From assembly GCA_002506705.1 (NCBI GenBank), contig DAYA01000040.1:1-6281 (forward strand): a DNA stretch of 6,281 bases, read 5' to 3'. The notes under the pieces were generated by a model that worked only from the letters and a program-made list of their open reading frames with translations, searched no databases and had not been told where the DNA came from. Shown here piece after piece: positions 5,090 to 6,281 of this stretch. A program made the position numbers and the translations under genes. Each line of letters begins with the position of its first letter. Position 1 is the stretch's first letter. The stretch comes from Euryarchaeota archaeon UBA550 (lineage in GTDB: Archaea; Thermoplasmatota; Poseidoniia; Poseidoniales; Poseidoniaceae).

Positions 5090-5097
5090 GAGGTGAT
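5090..5097 (+). promoter_or_regulatory. Strong Shine-Dalgarno site of rpoB
   Basis: GAGGTGAT matches the complement of the conserved archaeal 16S rRNA 3' end over all eight bases and lies three bases before the rpoB ATG. It is the strongest ribosome-binding site in the window, as expected for an internal operon gene, and contrasts with the weak or absent sites of the first genes of transcripts. Confidence 0.8.
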
Positions 5098-5100
5098 ACC

Positions 5101-6281
5101 ATGAAAGAGATTATTGAATCATTTTTCCGAGAAAGAAGCCTAGTTAACCACCAACTGGCATCATACGATGACTGTATCCCATCCGGTGACAACTCCCTGT
5201 CGCGAATGGAGAAAATCGTCAGAAGTATCAGAGTTGGTACAGATGAAGAAGTCGAGGACGACAAGGGCGGTTTAATCAAACTTGACGTGATCGACCAAGA
5301 CATCATAATCCGCGTCAAGAACATTCAACTTGGCGAGCCAACAATCCGTGAAGCGGATGGAAGCGACCACCCTTCACAGCCAATGGAATGCCGCCTGCGC
5401 AAGTTGACATACATGTCTCCTGTGAAGATGGATTTCACAATTTACAGAAACGGTGTGCCAACACAACCAGAAAAAGGAGTTCAGGTTGGAAACATGCCAA
5501 TCATGGTTCGCAGCCGCAGGTGCAATCTGCACGCAAATCACATCGCAGGTGACCGTGTACTACACCCAACAACCTCCGATGAAGACAGAAAGATGTGGGG
5601 AGAGTTGCTTCGACAAAAGGGCGAAGACCCACTAGACCCTGGAGGCTACTTCATCATCAACGGTACCGAGAGAGTACTAATCTCTATGGAAGACCTCGCT
5701 CCTAACCGTGTCACTGTTGAAATTAACAAGAGATACGCAAAGAAGACAGAGGTTGCAAAGATTTTCTCACAAAAGGACGGTATGAGAAAGCCTCTAACAG
5801 TAGAGAAGCGCCGTGACGGTATGCTAATGGTCAAAATCAGTACTGCTGGCACCACTGCAATTCCTGTAGTATTGCTAATGCGCGCACTTGGCATCGAGAA
5901 TGACCAAGAATTGTTCCAAGCGATTGCAGGTCCAACAGAGACCTTCAAGTTCATCGTTGCTAACATCAACGAAGTAAAAGACAACGAAGAATACGCTGTA
6001 GATTCCATGGATGAAGCACACGGCTGGTTAGAGAAGAAATTCGCTGCAGGTCAGCAGAAGGAATATCGTGAAGCTAGAGTAAACCAACTTCTGGACCGTG
6101 AACTTCTACCCCACTTAGGTGACAACACAGAAGACAGAAAGAAGAAGGCAATTTTCCTTGGTAGAATTGTACGCCAAGTTTTGGAGATGGCAATCACAAG
6201 CAGGAAGCCAAACGACAAGGACCACTATGCAAACAAGCGTGTACGCCTTGCAGGTGACCTTGTGGAAGATTTGTTCCGTGT
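5101..6281 (+). CDS. rpoB: RNA polymerase subunit B, N-terminal part (3' end outside window)
   Basis: This is the second-largest subunit of archaeal RNA polymerase, the Rpb2/bacterial beta homologue that forms the protrusion, lobe and fork around the DNA-RNA hybrid. The first 393 residues are present and the frame is open to the window edge. The start MKEIIESFFRERSLVNHQL is typical of archaeal RpoB. GNMPIMVRSRRCNL (130-143) matches the 'g.lPiMlrS..C.L' motif. GGYFIINGTERVLISME (181-197) matches the 'GGYFivnGsEkviiaqE' strand. DKDHYANKRVRLAGDL (372-387), followed by LFR, matches the 'D.DHyaNKRl.laGdLl..LFr' signature near the lobe-fork junction. No frame disruption is seen. The strong GAGGTGAT site fixes the start. 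Codons end in C or G (AAG, AAC, ATC) more often than in the left-hand genes, as expected for a highly expressed gene. Whether the gene is a single rpoB or split into B'' and B' is decided downstream of this window. Confidence 0.97.
   Translation, partial: MKEIIESFFRERSLVNHQLASYDDCIPSGDNSLSRMEKIVRSIRVGTDEEVEDDKGGLIKLDVIDQDIIIRVKNIQLGEPTIREADGSDHPSQPMECRLRKLTYMSPVKMDFTIYRNGVPTQPEKGVQVGNMPIMVRSRRCNLHANHIAGDRVLHPTTSDEDRKMWGELLRQKGEDPLDPGGYFIINGTERVLISMEDLAPNRVTVEINKRYAKKTEVAKIFSQKDGMRKPLTVEKRRDGMLMVKISTAGTTAIPVVLLMRALGIENDQELFQAIAGPTETFKFIVANINEVKDNEEYAVDSMDEAHGWLEKKFAAGQQKEYREARVNQLLDRELLPHLGDNTEDRKKKAIFLGRIVRQVLEMAITSRKPNDKDHYANKRVRLAGDLVEDLFR

Noticed and set aside
5646..6008. - strand open frame of 120 codons inside rpoB
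   Set aside because: It lies fully within highly conserved rpoB sequence, is Ser/Thr-rich without family resemblance, and is explained as a shadow of the rpoB codon pattern.

Overview
The window reads as archaeal chromosome. The diagnostic parts are a tRNA-Lys gene followed by adjacent rpoH and rpoB genes for archaeal RNA polymerase, an FtsZ-family cell-division gene, and TATA-like elements about 25 bases before several start codons. The AT-leaning composition, many acidic proteins and uncharacterised membrane proteins would suit a marine Thermoplasmatota lineage such as Marine Group II (Poseidoniales). That placement is inference, not something the sequence proves.

Layout, left to right. 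The 3' part of ftsZ (+) runs in from the left edge and meets, tail to tail with a 9-base overlap, a 440-residue multi-pass membrane protein with a very acidic C-terminal tail (-). A short divergent promoter region separates this from a + strand pair: a small basic protein resembling the archaeal RNase P subunit Pop5, and a 158-residue protein with two membrane segments. That pair converges on a - strand gene, again with overlapping stop codons (a shared CTAG). The - strand gene encodes a HemK/Mtq2-like SAM methyltransferase fused to a biotin-protein ligase. About 250 bases of intergenic DNA follow, holding a - strand promoter for the fusion gene and a + strand promoter for tRNA-Lys(UUU). After the tRNA come rpoH, which has an unusual N-terminal extension, and the 5' part of rpoB, which runs off the right edge.

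The genes are mostly information-processing and housekeeping: cell division, possible tRNA 5' maturation, a tRNA, RNA polymerase, and protein methylation or biotinylation. Genes are packed tightly, with almost no room for terminators between convergent pairs. I see no mobile element, CRISPR array, toxin-antitoxin pair or recognisable defence system. The most unusual items are the methyltransferase-biotin ligase fusion, the extended and insertion-bearing RpoH, and the acidic-tailed membrane protein.
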